64,000 nucleotides of DNA from Merzomyia westermanni (Eukaryota > Arthropoda > Insecta > Diptera > Tephritidae): positions 52,520,964 through 52,584,963 of the forward strand of contig OX465291.1 of NCBI GenBank assembly GCA_949987695.1, read 5' to 3'. Below the pieces are notes generated by a model. It was not told the origin of the DNA. It worked only from the letters and a program-made list of their open reading frames with translations, and made no database searches. A program made the translations under genes and the position numbers. Position 1 is the first letter of the stretch; every line of letters starts with the position of its first letter. This document shows positions 53,423-64,000 of this stretch, one piece after another.

Positions 53423-56214
53423 GTACTTATGGAATTCAACGCTTCGAAATTTATTTCCCAACATTTTATTAATCCACGGAGCAGCATTATAACGTTAACT
53501 CAGCAAGAGAGTTCTCCTGCTTAAAAATAATCTTGTTTATTATTTCTAGAAATACAAAAAACATATACAGAATTTATACACATAAATATATAAATGTACT
53601 TGCACGCCTCTTGGTTACTCCCCCAATATACTTTCAATGGTAATTTAATCCTTTTTGTTCAACCAATCCTTCTATGCTACTAAGTACTTATGCGAAAGGT
53701 TCCGTTGTCTCAGCCAATGTCGCCAATAATTTACTTGACTCTCCATTTCTGCGTCTGCATTTCATCTAGTAAACAAAATATTTACTTTGGCTTTCTTCTT
53801 TCGCCTTACACCCAACCCCAATCCATTTGCCTTTGCGAAGTTTATCCTCGGCGTTAGTTAAATTTGGTATATACAATTTGTCAGTTTTTCAATGGAAGTG
53901 TAATCGGATTCCGATAACTGTTGTTGTTGTGGGTGAACAGCATAAAATCTGCATTGGGTTTCGTTGGAAGTGCAAATGATTCATTGACGTTAATTTGATG
54001 CCATACGAAAGCTAGTGACCGGGTGTACCATGCAAGTATTTGTACTAAGTAATGTTTAGATTTTTGTGTTTTACAGTTATTTGTAGACATTAGACTGATC
54101 AGCAAGCGCAAGGAAATGTTTTGGTTTATGGAGGCTCTTTCGTTTAAAGCTTGAAATTGGCTATTTACGAGGGGCACTGAAGAAGTTCGCGGATACAATT
54201 TCTGCGTGTATTGTCAGCGTTCTGCGATTGTCACACTCGTAAAATCTGACTTTTTTTTTTACCTATAAATCAGTTGACAGTTCAATTTCAAATAGCTCGC
54301 TTTCGTTTCAACATAATTTAATAAGAGTAATAACGGGTGCAAAATGGAAATTTCGAATGGCGAATTCCGAGTGACAATTTTTATGATTTTCGATACGGTT
54401 TAACACTGCAGCAATGTGTAGAAAAATGTAGTTCAACTATGGTTTGCAAATGGTTCGGAGTATTCAAGTTTGGGAGACTAATATTTCCTATGGATCATCA
54501 CGAAGATTGTCCATACACCTCTGTTGTAGCGAAAAATACTGTTGATGTGCGTGGAATGATTTTGTGAGATCGGCATGTGGCCTAAAGTGAGATAGAGTCA
54601 GCCTTAAATACATAAGATTTCGCAATATCATTAATATTTCAGGATCCCACACAACTTCAAAGAGGAACATAAACAAGGAAGATGGTGGTTCAAATTCGGT
54701 ATGTAACATATAGTAACAGGTGACGAATCTAGGATATATTCAAATTAAACCGTAAGCCACAAAATTTATTGATTGCTTGTTTCTTCGGAAAATGGATGAG
54801 GTGCAACTGTTGTATTAGACGATCGAAGGAGAGCTAATGTTGACTGGTATACTATAATTTGTTTTACGGAAGTTGTCGCTGAAATTAGAAGGAACAATAT
54901 AAACCCGTGAATCATTGTTCATTAAAACAACAACTAGTTAATGACTCATTAAACATATTCGCCTGATTTATCGCTAAATGAATTCTTTCCATTTTAACAT
55001 ACCAAAAATAAAATCCCTGCCTAGAGTCTTTCAACAACTGAAGAGGCCGTTGATTCATTTAAATCACTTGTTTTGGAGTTACCTCCCTCAGAGTGGCAAA
55101 ATTGTTTTGAAGATTAGTTTTATCGGATGCAAAACTTTATAAGTCTTAAAAAAGAGTATTTTGAGTAGTAATAAAGCGATTTATATATAATGCTGAATCT
55201 GTTGTGAAAAGCATTTAAAGTTAGAAAAACAAACATTTATAGTGTTTGCCTACCATGAGCCAAGGGCCGAAATTATTTTCAAAAACCTTTCTGACTTCTT
55301 TTCATTTTTTATATGAACGTCCCTGGAAATCGAAGCATGGACCTACAGTGCCGAAGTAGACGTACTATCTTCGTTAAAACTGCTTGAATTTTTGGTCAAA
55401 AATATTTATTGAACTTTAGAGGCTAGATTAACCAGGGCCGGGATTAACCAAGGGCTTGGTTATTCGCTATTCTTCAAAATTTTAGGTTGAAAAAAATGAC
55501 TTTAAAAATTTAGAAGAATATATAATACGTTTTTTTATTTAAACCGAAATTTATCTCATTCATATCCGCAACAACACAAATTCATTAAAAATATATACGC
55601 AAATATTTTTTTTTCTAAGTTGTGAGGGATGATCGTTTTGGTGAACATAATTTTATGTGAAAAAATGTATTTATTAGGCCGTTAATTTAAGACTAGCCTG
55701 GAAAACCCGTACTTTTGTTAAATTTGAGTTTGTTAACTTAATTTTTGTTACGGAAGATATTGCATTTAAATAAAAAAGTCTAATATTGAATAAATAAATG
55801 GAAACATTTCGATACTGGTAACGGTAGAACCATAATTTATTCTTAGTTGCTAGAAAGTCTCACGTTACTTTAAGTAGCACAATCAACAAAGAAAATGAAA
55901 ATATTGAAACAGGTTGATCAACAACAAAAAAACTAAGATAATTATCATAAAGAAATCACATATATTTCGTTTCTAGAATCAAATTTTCCATGCTGAAATT
56001 CCGGAATTGTTAGAAAAAAATGCTTGGATTTCAGCTCTAAAAAAACACGGGATCCAGAGATCGGCATCCCTAATGTGAATGTTTGAGCTCCTTTTAGTCG
56101 GCCACCCATTGCTGGTGCTTTACACTATCCTTATCCATACAGCTGTTTAATAAATAGAAGCGCTATTTTTAATTCCAAATTTTGATTTAATTTTTTTATG
56201 TGAATTTTTCAGCG
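53423..56214. other. Intergenic, one unassigned Cys-containing frame
   Basis: The only frame of interest is 54337-54567 (+, 76 codons, MQNGNFEWRIPSDNFYDFRY at its start). It has four Cys with C-x3-C-x5-C spacing in QCVEKCSSTMVCKW and no domain I can name. It could be a host exon or a decayed element. At 56056-56074 is a GATCGGCATCCCTAATG block, the inverse of 7716-7735 and like a hAT end. The rest is AT-rich. Confidence 0.3.
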
Positions 56215-56437
56215 ACAAAAAATAACTGTTATTTGAAATTTCTGTATCAAAAACGTTGCTCAAATTCTTAAATTTATTCAAAACGTTGCTTTATAAGAGT
56301 TATTTGTCAACGTTTATTTTTTACGTTGCTTTATAACTGTTATGGATGAGGAATGTTTTTTTCGTTGCCAAAAAAAATTTGAGTTTGAAAAAAAATGTTA
56401 TTTCCTCCATAATAGTTTCGAGATGATAAATAGTAGT

Positions 56438-56960
56438 ATTCACACACACTCCTCGTTGCATTCGCTCTTAGCGTGGCCCTGTAGTCAGCATCCCTTTGCG
56501 TTGCAACGCGGCACTCTTCATCATCGTGCCAGTTTTTTCTTCGAAATCGCCAGTATCCAATAACGTCCTCTCATGACGTACGGAGTGCTTCCCAGATATG
56601 CTATCACTAAATAAAAAGTAAGTAAAGATTTTACGGATGAGCTCCGCTATCAATTTGTGGCGCTTCTAATTTTTACTACAAATTGGCAGAAATACACTCG
56701 GAGAATTTGCCAAAGCACCACGTTCTTGAACAAAAAAAAAAAATTCAAACCAGCAACACTAGCGCCACACCACGCCAGGCGCCGCTATATGCTCCTACTG
56801 CTCTCTCATATTTTGCTGCACTTATTTTGTCATACAGAGACGGGTACTAATATTGGCTGTTAGGACTTTGTATTGCATTCGAAGAACTAAAACTTTGACG
56901 CACCTATCACAACGTGGTAGATCTGGCTGTGTGTTTTACGATAGAGGGACAGACATGCAG
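56438..56960 (-). mobile_element. RTE-like LINE piece inside foldback, minus
   Basis: Matches 60668-60790 and 60975-61130 of the long LINE: CACACACTCCTCGTTGCATT, GCGGCACTCTTCATCATC, CAGAGACGGGTACTAATATT and CCTATCACAACGTGGTAGAT. The sequence in between is shortened, so it has an internal deletion. Truncated at both ends by the foldback arm and the centre. Confidence 0.85.
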
Positions 56961-57084
56961 CCTGCAGTTTTTACAGCACATTCTTGGGTTTCCTGATTAC
57001 AGCATAAGCTGTATATAGTTTTGGAAAAGGGGGCAGTGCCATGCCCAAAGGCTATACAAACTTTAATCCGACTAAACTGAACAC

Positions 57085-57340
57085 CATGTGTGGTAAAGAG
57101 GGTGTGTTTGGCCCTAAACTCGCCAAGTTCAGTTTCTACGATGGGACTTCCTCATAAGATCGACTTCGCCGGCGCCCGAAACATGATCATATCCACCAGC
57201 AGGTTTATGCACAACGATCCACCAGTCAACATGGCTGTCCTCCGATCGAAAATCACGCATTCAGATCTTCTACCACGTTGTGATAAATGGACGGCATGCG
57301 CAGCAAGAAATGTATGAGCAGTGGGAGCATATGGGACGCC
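57085..57340 (+). mobile_element. RTE-like LINE piece inside foldback, plus
   Basis: Frames read GKEGVFGPKL-like residues and HKIDFAGARNMIISTSRFMH, then NGRHA directly followed by EMYEQWEHMGRHL. The same blocks in the long LINE are DGRHASSV and, about 70 residues further on, GMHEQCDHISRAL. So this piece also carries an internal deletion. It overlaps the minus piece at the DGRHA region, which makes them an inner inverted pair. Confidence 0.85.
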
Positions 57341-57603
57341 ACCTTCAAGGCGATACTATTTATCATCCAGAAATTGTTATGAAGGAAATAACAAAATTTA
57401 TTTCAAATTCAAATTTTTTTTGGCAACGAAAAAAAATATTTCTCATCCATAACAGTTATCCAGCAACGTAAAAAATAAAAGTTGACGAATAACTATTATT
57501 TCTAAAAAATAAAATAAACATTGACGCGTAACTCTTATTTGAAAAATACATTTTTTTCTTCAACGAATAATTGTTATGAAGCAACGTATATTCGATAAAA
57601 CTT

Positions 57604-58784
57604 ATAACTGTGATGTCTCTGGAATTTTTTATGCCTTTAAAAAAGGTACATGATTAAAGATCAATCTAACTAAATATTGAATTAGACTAAAACTTTTTTA
57701 TAAAAAAAAAACATTTTTTACTTTAATCGGTCCACTTTCCGGAAAATAATTATATTTTAAAAATTTCGGCGGCTTGAAAATAATGGGTTAGGAATTTTTT
57801 TTCTGTTCAGCAGCGAGTTCTCTTCATACATTCTCACGATCAATCAATCATCCCTATAGTGAAATCCTAGGACAGCCACTGGATATCCGCCGATGTCACA
57901 GTCCAAATTTAATAGGTGCTGCAATATGTGTATTAAGCAACACTATTTTCTTCAGTGTGATTTTGGTAAGAAAAGTCTAGTTGTACTTGTATATAGTTTG
58001 GGGTTTCACTAAATATAAATTAAATAATCCCACCTTTAATAAGCAGTACATCATCAACAAATAATAACGGTAGCAACAGCTGTCTCCCAACAACAATAAA
58101 GTTCACCGACGCCATTATCGTTCCACAAACAACCACCAAAAACAAGTCGTAGTGCTGTTGCCTTCAGTGCATCTACCTAGCATACGATAGAAGCAAAGAG
58201 AACCAACACTCTCTACTTGATGTTGTTACATACGTACATACAAAGAGGAACGGACATTTTCTACTACCTTCAACTCAACGAACCTGGTGCCAAACAAACG
58301 AGTTTTCACTGCAGTGGTGATTTCAAACTATGCTGTGGGGAGTGTGTGTGTTCTCATATAAAATGCTTCAACGTGACCCTGTAGGAAACTCAGTCCCGAG
58401 TGCGACAAAGTTCTGGTTAAGAATTATATGTAATGTGCTGCTCATGCTGAAGTTAACATGCAGCATTTTGCATTTTTGGACATTGGTTCAGAAAAAGCGT
58501 TCATGTTGGCGCATTTAGTAAATGCAAATTCTTGTTCACAAACATATTTTTGAGGTTATAAAAATGTACAGCACCTGTGCAAAAATGGACACAATTTTAT
58601 TAAATATTTCAATTAATTCCATTCAGAAACATCAGACTAACTTGTAGATTGACTTATTTTAACATTATTACACAACACGCGAGATAAATTACAATTTCAA
58701 AATTAGAATTATTTTTGCTGAATCTTTACGAATGACAGAGAATGAGAGCATGTCAAGAAGAAAAACCAATATTGCCACTCTTTA
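57604..58784. other. Intergenic, CA/CAA-rich stretch
   Basis: A CAACAACAACAATAAAG block at 58088-58104 and CAACAAACAACCACCAAAAA are present near 58090-58145. The composition resembles host non-coding sequence, but no gene is recognised. Confidence 0.35.
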
Positions 58785-61700
58785 TTTATAATCTTCTTTC
58801 TTGGTCATCTAACCGCCTGGGCGATTTTGACCGTCCAACATAGCTCGCCAGTCGTTTCTTCGTTGCGCCAACTGGCGCCAATTGGAAACCCCGCGGGATC
58901 GCAAATCGGTCTCCACTAGGTCCTTCCATCGGAGTGGTGGTCTCCCTCTTCCTCTGCTTCCACCGGCGGGTGCCGATAAGAATACCTTCTGGGCTGGAGC
59001 ATCTTCGCTCATTCGCACTACGTGGCCTAGCCAACGAAGCCGCTGTATTTTAATTCGCTGAACTATGTCGGCGTCTGCGTAAAGTTCATACAGCTCATCA
59101 TTAAATCTTCCTCGGTACTCGCCGTCGCCAAAGCGTAGAGGTCCACAAATCTTTCGAAGAACCTTTCTCTCGAATACTCCCAGAGCCGCCTCATCAGATG
59201 TTGTTAGTGTCCACGCTTCTGCACCATATAGCAGGACGGGTGCGATGAGCGACTTATAGAGTGTTATTTTCGTTCGTCGAGAGAGGACTTTACTTTTCAA
59301 TTGCCTACTCAGTCCGAAGTAGCATTTGTTTGCAAGAGGAATTCTTCGTCGGATTTCTAGGCGAACATTATTGTTGGTGTTAATGCTGGTTCCCAGGTAA
59401 ACGAAGTCCTTTACTATTTCGAAATTATTGCTGCCAACAGTGGCTTGGTTGCCAAGGCGCGAATGCGCTGACTCTTTGCATGATGACAGAAGGTGCTTCG
59501 TTTTGCCCTCGTTCACCACCAATCCCATTTTCCCCGCTTCTTTTTCTAATTTGGGACAAGCAGAAGTTACGGAGCGGTTGTTAAGGCCAATGATATCAAT
59601 ATCGTCAGCATATGCCAACAGTTGCACGCTTTTATAAAATATTGTTCCAGCGCGGTTAAGTTCTGCAGCTTGTATTATTTTCTCCAGCATTAAATTAAAG
59701 AAATCGCACGATAGGGGGTCACCCTATCTAAAACCTCGTTTAGTTTCGAACGGCTCGGAGAGGTACTTCCAAATTCTGACCGAGCTGGCGGTGTTGCTCA
59801 AGGTTATTTTGCATAGCCGTATAAGTTTTGCGGGGAAACCAAATTCAGACATAACGGCATATAGGCAGCTCCTTTTCCTGCTATCGAAAGCGGCTTTAAA
59901 ATCAACAAAGAGATGATGTGTGTCGATTCTTTTTTCACGGTTTTTTCCAAGATTTGGCGTATTGTAAAAATCTGGTCGATGGTAGATTTACCAGGTCTGA
60001 CGCCACACTGATAAGGTCCAATCAGTCTATTCACATCCGGCTTCAGTCTTTCGCACAATACACTTGATAGGACCTTATATGGGATATTCAAAAGGCTGAT
60101 TCCGCGATAGTTGGCGCAGTTTACAGGATCGCCCTTCTTGTGGATTGGGCAGAGAACACTTAGATTCCAATCTTCAGGCATGCATTCATCCGACCATATT
60201 CTGCATAGAAGCTGACGCATGCGCCTTACCAGCTCCTCGCCTCCGTGTTTGAATAGCTCAGCAGGCAAACCATCAGCGCCAGCTGCTTTATTGTTTTTCA
60301 ATCGGGATATTTCTATTCGCACTTCATTATAGTCGGGTTGTGGAACGTCAATCCCATCATCTTAGATTGTGGGCTCGGGTTCGGCATCTTCTCTGGTTTC
60401 TTGCTCAGTTTCTCCATTTAAAATGGCAGAGAAGTGATCCCTCCATATTCTGAGTGCTCTCTGAACATCGGCCACCAGGTCGCCATTCTCATTCTTACAG
60501 GAGTTTGCCCCGGGTTTAAAACCTTCCGTCCTTCGCCGAAATTTTTGATAGAATTTTCGGGCATTATTCCCGTTGGCCAGCATCTCAAGCTCCTTTATTT
60601 CACGCTTTTCTGCCTCTCTTTTTTTCGCCCGGAAAAGCAGCCTCGCTTCCCTCTTCAACTCGCGGTAGTGTTCACACACACTCCTCGTTGCATTCGATCT
60701 CAGCGTTGCCTTGTAGGCTTCGTACTTTATTTTCGTTGCAGCGCGGCACTCTTCATCATCATACCAGTTGTTTCTTCGCGTTCGCCGGAATCCAATTACT
60801 TCTTCGGCAGCGGTACGGAGTGCTCTTGAGATATGATCACACTGCTCATGCATTCCACTAGGTTTAATTGTGCTCTCGGAGAGCAGGTGTGAGAGGCGAT
60901 CTGCGAAATAATTGGCGGTCTGTTGCGATTGCAGCTTTTCGACGTCCAGCTTTCCCTGCGTTTTTTGTTTCACCTGTTTTGTCGTACAGAGGCGGGTACG
61001 AATCTTGGCTGCTACTAGGTAGTGATCAGAGTCGATGTTAGGTCCTCGTATTGTGCGAACATCTAAAACGCTGGAGGCATGCCGTCCATCTATCACAACG
61101 TGGTCGATCTGGTTGCGTGTTTTTCGATCGGGGGACAGCCATGTAGCCTGATGGATCTTCTTGTGCATAAACCTAGTGCTGGATATGACCATGTTTCGGG
61201 CACCGGCGAAGTCGATCAGCCTGAATCCATTTGGCGAAGTCTGATCGTGAAGACTGAACTTGCCGACAGTGGGGCCAAATACACCCTCCTTACCCACCCT
61301 GGCGTTAAAGTCGCCAAGCACGACTTTGATATCATGACAGGGGCAGCGCTCGTATGCTTCTTCCAGGCGCTCGTAGAATGCATCCTTTTCCACGTCGTCC
61401 TTCTCTTCCGTCGGTGCATGAGCACAGATAAACGATATGGTGAAAAATCGTACTTTTATGCGGATGACAGCGAGACGCTCGTTCACGGGTGTGAACGACA
61501 GTACTTCCACGCCGAATCTGCGCTTGTCTTCATGCCCACTCCAGTAGATGTTGCAAGGTGTTTTGATCATGTTTCCTCGCCCCGTCCATCGCATCTATTG
61601 TATGGCGGTGATGTCAGCTTTTGCTTTCCTCAGGACCTCAACCAGCCGGGCAGCGGCACCTTCCCCATTAAGGGACCGGACATTCCAGGTATTTGCCCTT

Positions 61701-62141
61701 ATCTCATAATCCTTATTTCGTTTGCGGGTGTTGTCATCTAAAAAGGGGGCTCTCATATCCGAGGCTTTGTTGTTGAATTTCATTGGAACGTTGTTTTATG
61801 TGGTGGGTCCCAAGCCCAACGCACAACCCGTTTCCCGAGAGGTTGAATTCTATTACACGTTTGTATAGCGAGCCGCTTGATCCAAGACAGACGCCCGCTT
61901 GCAGCCACACCACATGGTGATCACACGCTGCTGTTTGAACCCCCAGCAAGCCCTTAAACCGATTATGTCGGAGTGGCCTTACCAGGTTGTCGCCTTCTCA
62001 CGTTTAGCTCACCACCGGCGCAAAGCCCGGAAGTAGTTAGCTGCTTGAACCGCATGCAAAAGAATCGCTCTGGCCATTCCCAGGTGAATGGCGATCAGAA
62101 ACTTTCCCACTTGCGTGGACTTCTGCACACGGCCGCATCCC
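58785..62141 (-). mobile_element. RTE-like LINE, near full length (3.36 kb)
   Basis: Read from 62141 down to 58785: a 5' untranslated region of about 350 bp starting near GGGGATGCGGCCGTGTGCAG, an apurinic-type endonuclease domain, a reverse transcriptase and a short 3' end at GGTCATC. No RNase H domain and no upstream gag-like ORF are visible, which fits RTE-type elements. Closely related pieces lie at 12.5, 13.4, 18.9, 40.7, 46.0 and 56.4-57.3 kb. The clade call (RTE) is by overall architecture and remembered similarity; a CR1-like alternative is possible. Confidence 0.82.
58809..61783 (-). pseudogene. LINE endonuclease-reverse transcriptase, four lesions
   Basis: Start near 61783 (MKFNNKASDMRAPFLDDNTR), leading into EIRANTWNVRSLNGEGAAAR. 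Lesion 1: stop at 61595-61597 just before MRWTGRGNM. Endonuclease: VLGDFNARVGKEGVFG, NGFRLIDFAGARNMVISSTR, TRNQIDHVVIDGRH, GPNIDSDHYLVAAKIRTR (catalytic SDH). Lesion 2: stop at 60362-60364 after EPEPTI. RT: NNKAAGADGLPAELFKHGGE, PIHKKGDPVNCANYRGISLL, YQCGVRPGKSTIDQIFTIRQ. Lesion 3: one-base deletion near 59940, then HHLFVDFKAAFDS. Lesion 4: stop at 59724-59726 before GDPLSCDFF. Then LLAYADDIDIIGL (YADD) and the C-terminus to 58809. Inactive, but otherwise complete. Confidence 0.9.
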
Positions 62142-62884
62142 CCAATTTATAATGCTAATGTAAAAATAAAGTTGCATTCAAGTGTAAATATGTGTATGGT
62201 AAATGCGAAAATAATTGCTGCATTTTGGGCTAGTTGCTAAAATGCGAGGAAAATGCAGAATGTAGGCTCAGTACGAACAGGGTGTAAAGTGCCAAATAAA
62301 AGCTAGTTCGATAGTAATTAGTTTACACTAGTTACAAACCGTCAGTTGAGTAATTTTTCTTACAATGGCGTTTGTCGAAAACCATTTATTGTTTCAGTTA
62401 GAGTTTTAAATTTACATTTAACAATAAGGGGAAATCTATATAAAAGAGGAAAACTACAAAATCTGTAAAATACCTTAAAATCCCCACTGCTCATGCAAAA
62501 CGTTACAGCAATGTTTTTCTTAAAATCAAAATTTTGGTTAAGCAAGTTAAAAAGCTCAAATACAGTTGCTCATAATTATACTTCAATTATTATTAAAGCA
62601 AATTATTAACTGGTACTGAGCTCGTTAGCCTATAAAATGTATACCAAAAATATACAAAAAAATTGAAATATCTCCAAAAAGGTCATATAAAGTAGGAGAA
62701 ATGATTACAACGAAATTGCTTAAGTTTTATGTTTGAAGACGGCCTGATTGTTAAAAGCGAGCAATTCCCGAAATAGCAAAAATTAAAAAAAAAAGCGCTC
62801 GAAAATGATTTAAAAAAAATTGTTTTTATTATTTTGTGATATGGTTTAGTACTGTGGATTGAGTCAACACTCCACAGGCCCCAA
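62142..62884. other. AT-rich intergenic, nothing recognised
   Basis: No coding motif or paired ends. A poly-A-like run lies at 62785-62820. Confidence 0.4.
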
Positions 62885-63240
62885 GTTCGAAGCCATAAAT
62901 TTTGTATACCTTTCATAAACATAAAATGGTTTGGTCTGTCAGTTTGAACGCAAACTAGTCCCTCAGTTTTTGAGATGTCTGGTTGAAATTTTGAATTTTT
63001 ATTATATACAAAGTTACTTACTGAAAATTAGCTAGACTGGGCCAACGTAACAAATAGCTCCCATACAATTAATTGTTCCGATATATATGGTTTGTTCCAT
63101 AACTCTTGCAATTAAATAGATAGGAACATAAAATTTTGCAGCTTTTGTACTTATTAGATATGTCATGTGGTTAGTGGGAATCAGTAGGATTGTATCAATA
63201 AAACATTTTCCAATAAACGGGGTTTGGCATATGTATCTTT
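62885..63240 (-). repeat. Dispersed repeat A, copy 3
   Basis: Contains TTTGGTCTGTCAGTTTGAAC, GCAAACTAGTCCCTCAGTTT, CCCATACAATTAATTGTTCCG and AATAAACGGGGTTTGGC, the inverse of blocks in 1640-2030 and in the same orientation as 26400-26640. Non-coding. Confidence 0.6.
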
Positions 63241-63384
63241 AAGTTAACTTACGTCAATACTCACTGTCATTAGCCGCACTCGCATCGCTGTAAACTTCGA
63301 TGAGCGTTGACGTAAATTTGGATAATTTTGTTTCAATTATTTTGCTGTTTTGTTGAAGTATCAGACTTGTTGTTTTGTGTAAAA
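63241..63384. other. Spacer between repeats A and B
   Basis: AT-rich; nothing recognised. Confidence 0.35.
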
Positions 63385-63545
63385 ATATTTGAAATATGTG
63401 AATGAATTCTCACCGTTTTGAATTTGACGGTGAGAAAAACATTGCCGATGGAATCGCCACTGTCATGACGGTCGTAATATATTTATTATGCTTGCCGAAA
63501 TATTACGTTTTGGTGGCCTCCACCGTCTCTTTAGTTTCCACGTGA
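63385..63545 (+). repeat. Dispersed repeat B, copy 2
   Basis: Same order of blocks as at 1425-1580: AAAATATTTGAAATAT, GAATTCTCACCGTTTTGAAT, GACGGTGAGAAAAAC, GTCGTAATATATTTATTATG, ATTACGTTTTGG and CACCGTC. The divergence (many substitutions and small indels) points to old copies. Confidence 0.6.
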
Positions 63546-64000
63546 TTGCTTTTCGACAAACCAAAGTTGAAACGAATTGTTAATGGATATCATTAAGGTT
63601 TTCTTGTCCGATTTTTGTTCGAGAAAACACCTATTTACGATCTCGTTTGCGATGGTTTGGCTTTCTGGGTGTGTACTCATATTTCAAGACATACACAAGA
63701 AATCTGTATTTAAAAAAAAAATTTTCCATCACAAAATTTTTTTATCAATACATTTTTTTAAAAATACCTTCAAATGCTTGTACTATTGTATTCTATATAT
63801 AAGTGTTGTGGTACTTGTACTTTGTGTTTTATACATACTTTAAATTATTCAGTAATTGTACTTTTCTGGTGCACAAGTACATATATACTTAGGACTTAAC
63901 AGGTCTCGAGACAGACCTGTAAATTATGATTATGGCAACGATTTCCGCTTGTATTGATTATTTTTCTGAGAAGCCACTAATTATAACTTTTGCACATTTT
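63546..64000. other. AT-rich window end
   Basis: An 88-codon frame at 63577-63843 is Phe/Ile/Tyr-rich with no domain motif. No supported feature. Confidence 0.35.

Larger units (their letters stand above)
56215..57603. mobile_element. Foldback-like element with LINE pieces inside
   Basis: Left arm 56215-56437 and right arm 57338-57603 are inverted repeats. Matching blocks are TTTACGTTGCT-TATAACTG, TTATGGATGAG-AAT, TTTTTCGTTGCCAAAAAAAA, TTATTTCCT-CATAA and GATGATAAATAGTA. The arms contain internal repeats of about 41 bp built on ACGTTGCTTTATAA, as in foldback (FB) elements. The middle holds two pieces of the RTE-like LINE in opposite orientation (56438-56960 on minus, 57085-57340 on plus), so the palindrome extends well inside. 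The target duplication is not identified. Confidence 0.72.

Noticed and set aside
61079..61741. 220-codon plus-strand frame
   Set aside because: Antisense to the LINE endonuclease, with no motifs of its own.

Overview
This window reads as intergenic, repeat-dense DNA from an insect, most likely an acalyptrate fly close to the true fruit flies (Tephritidae). The reasons are AT-rich sequence, no bacterial-style operons, and a mix of mobile elements typical of flies: Penelope-like elements, RTE-like, I-like and jockey-like LINEs, a DD41D mariner of the type first described in tephritids, a hAT, a piggyBac, Helitron/DINE-like elements, a tRNA-derived SINE with a (CAA)n tail, and many MITEs. Family calls rest on protein motifs, terminal repeats and target duplications read from the sequence. 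The organism is an inference. I found no convincing host protein-coding gene, rRNA or tRNA gene.

Layout. 1-5.6 kb: dispersed repeats and two MITEs. 5.65-7.62 kb: a decayed hAT transposase (-). 8-8.4 kb: a tRNA-like SINE piece and a tiny palindromic Penelope terminus. 10.0-11.8 kb: a 1.1-kb inverted-repeat element abutting a 3' Penelope fragment with GIY-YIG domain and a hammerhead-ribozyme-like motif. 12-16 kb: decayed RTE-like LINE pieces and MITEs, one with a perfect 8-bp target duplication. 17.2-18.4 kb: a second Penelope fragment, split by a pogo-like MITE, with a second hammerhead-like motif. 18.4-25.2 kb: SINE copies, LINE fragments and a pyrimidine tract. 28.0-32.75 kb: the centrepiece, two nearly identical Penelope copies head to head, flanked as one unit by a 13-bp direct repeat. 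33.3-33.9 kb: a Helitron/DINE-like element. 35-36.2 kb: LINE remains. 37.7-38.2 kb: pentanucleotide satellite. 38.84-42.45 kb: a piggyBac with TTAA ends, frameshifted and interrupted by an RTE LINE tail. 44.4-46.3 kb: a Helitron/DINE-like element, a deleted mariner and a LINE tail. 48-49.4 kb: an I-clade LINE 3' end. 49.95-51.26 kb: a complete but mutated DD41D mariner. 52.76-53.41 kb: a hAT-like element. 56.2-57.6 kb: a foldback-like element containing LINE pieces. 58.8-62.1 kb: a nearly full-length, inactivated RTE-like LINE (-).

Almost every coding region here is broken by stops, frameshifts or truncation. The exception is the Penelope pair, whose reverse-transcriptase/endonuclease frames are open and which differ by almost nothing, so that insertion is the youngest event in the window. 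The nested insertions (LINE in piggyBac, pogo MITE in Penelope, mariner in a microsatellite next to a DINE-like element) give a relative order of events.
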